Below, piece by piece: positions 63,340 through 64,000 of a stretch of 64,000 nucleotides of DNA. Position 1 is the stretch's first letter, and each line of letters begins with the position of its first letter. The stretch is from Anaeromyces robustus (lineage: Eukaryota; Neocallimastigomycota; Neocallimastigomycetes; Neocallimastigales; Neocallimastigaceae): positions 1-64,000 of the forward strand of contig MCFG01000057.1 in NCBI GenBank assembly GCA_002104895.1. Reading direction: 5' to 3'. The position numbers and the translations under genes are program-made. The notes beneath the pieces are model-generated. The model was given only the letters and a program-made list of their open reading frames with translations, did not search any database and had not been told where the DNA came from.

Positions 63340-64000
63340 TTAAAGAACTATTTCTTTTTCAAATTCTTCATATTCAACTAAATAATCAAGATTATCACCA
63401 CCATCAATAGTAACATTTTCTGATATTTGTGTAACTAATAAATCTCTTCCATCATCATTTTCTAAGCCTTCAAAATCAACAATTTCAGTTTCTGTTGTAA
63501 ATGGATCATTACTTTTTAAATATATATATTTATAAAAAGATAAATTATTATATAAACATATATGATATTTAATAAAAAAAAATTATATTATTTATATAAA
63601 TATTTAAATAATAATAAAAAGATTATAATGTTCTTCTTACTTTTTAATTAATAATAATAATCTAAAAAGTTGTAATGTATTTCTAACACCTAAAATTATA
63701 TTATCAGCAATTTTTCCTTGTCTATTTGAACAGTCATCAATTGTTAAATAAACTAAAGTGACAACACATAAAGGTACTATAATTAAATCAAGTATATTTA
63801 AGAACGATTTCCAATAATTCTATTTAAATATATAGAAATAATATACGTAACATAAAAAAATTAATATATATATAATTTTTATTTTTTATTTTTTATTTTT
63901 TTTATTTTTTATTTTTTTTTTACCTTTCCCAATGCATTTATTCTTAATATAACTTCAATAATTAATACAACATTTATAAAGTAATCCATAATTAAATATG
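63340..64000 (-). CDS. Voltage-sensor-like membrane protein, 5' part beyond window
   Basis: On the minus strand, exons 64000/63989-63924, 63819-63641 and 63511-63340 join in frame, giving at least 139 residues. The visible part has hydrophobic segment FINVVLIIEVILRI, loop NALGKNYWKSFLNILDLII, a segment VPLCVVTLVYL, then ILGVRNTLQLFRLLLLIKK, an S4-like helix with basic residues every third to fourth position. The order and the NILD motif resemble segments S2-S4 of voltage-sensor domains (Hv1-type or Ion_trans). An acidic C-terminal tail (EFEGLENDDG-like, ending EFEKEIVL) has no pore domain, which favours a stand-alone voltage sensor. The frame stays open upstream of Met at 63989, so S1 and the true start probably lie beyond position 64000. 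Function inferred only. Confidence 0.65.

Overview
This window is nuclear DNA from a eukaryote with an extremely AT-rich, intron-rich genome. Intergenic DNA and introns are nearly pure A/T with long homopolymers, (AAT)n and (TTTA)n arrays. Coding islands are recognised by slightly higher GC, GT-AG introns and synonymous codons ending in A or T. Two adjacent genes encode a secretion signal, a bacterial-type solute-binding domain and a 7-transmembrane (class C GPCR-like) domain. As far as I know, that architecture is a hallmark of anaerobic gut fungi (Neocallimastigomycota), so I infer a gut fungus (Neocallimastix, Piromyces, Anaeromyces, Orpinomyces or a relative). Dictyostelium is the main alternative on composition alone.

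Layout, left to right. 1-3381: no gene, only satellites. 3382-5888 (+): cyclin, E-type-like. 7174-7637 (+): decayed C-terminal remnant of an MtaB/MiaB-type tRNA methylthiotransferase. 11842-12402 (-): N4BP2-like P-loop kinase/ATPase. 14961-19444 (+): DDHD-type phospholipase with a giant asparagine-rich insertion. 21724-27451 (+): MCM5, 15 exons. 28796-30480 (-): F-box-like/ankyrin protein. 33067-33708 (-): histidine-phosphatase-fold protein lacking its catalytic residues. 33709-41155: gene-free, with the largest (ATT)n/(AAT)n arrays. 41156-44156 and 45589-48616 (+): tandem solute-binding-domain/7TM receptors with identical five-exon architecture. 50075-52634 (+): SURF6/Rrp14 ribosome-biogenesis factor. 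53561-55958 (-): low-complexity plus long coiled-coil protein. 57918-59159 (-): NHP2. 59718-61790 (+): Elongator subunit Elp5, divergent from NHP2. 63340-64000 (-): part of a voltage-sensor-like membrane protein running off the right edge.

The genes form no operon. Several are housekeeping: cyclin and MCM5 for the cell cycle and replication, SURF6 and NHP2 for ribosome biogenesis, and Elp5 for tRNA wobble-uridine modification. The lineage-specific interest lies in the receptor pair, the phosphatase-fold pseudoenzyme, the broken methylthiotransferase and the split DDHD domain. Exon coordinates were derived by hand by matching reading phase across GT-AG junctions. In every multi-exon model given as complete, all junctions keep frame; the cyclin 3' end and the partial right-edge gene are less certain. 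No database search was possible.
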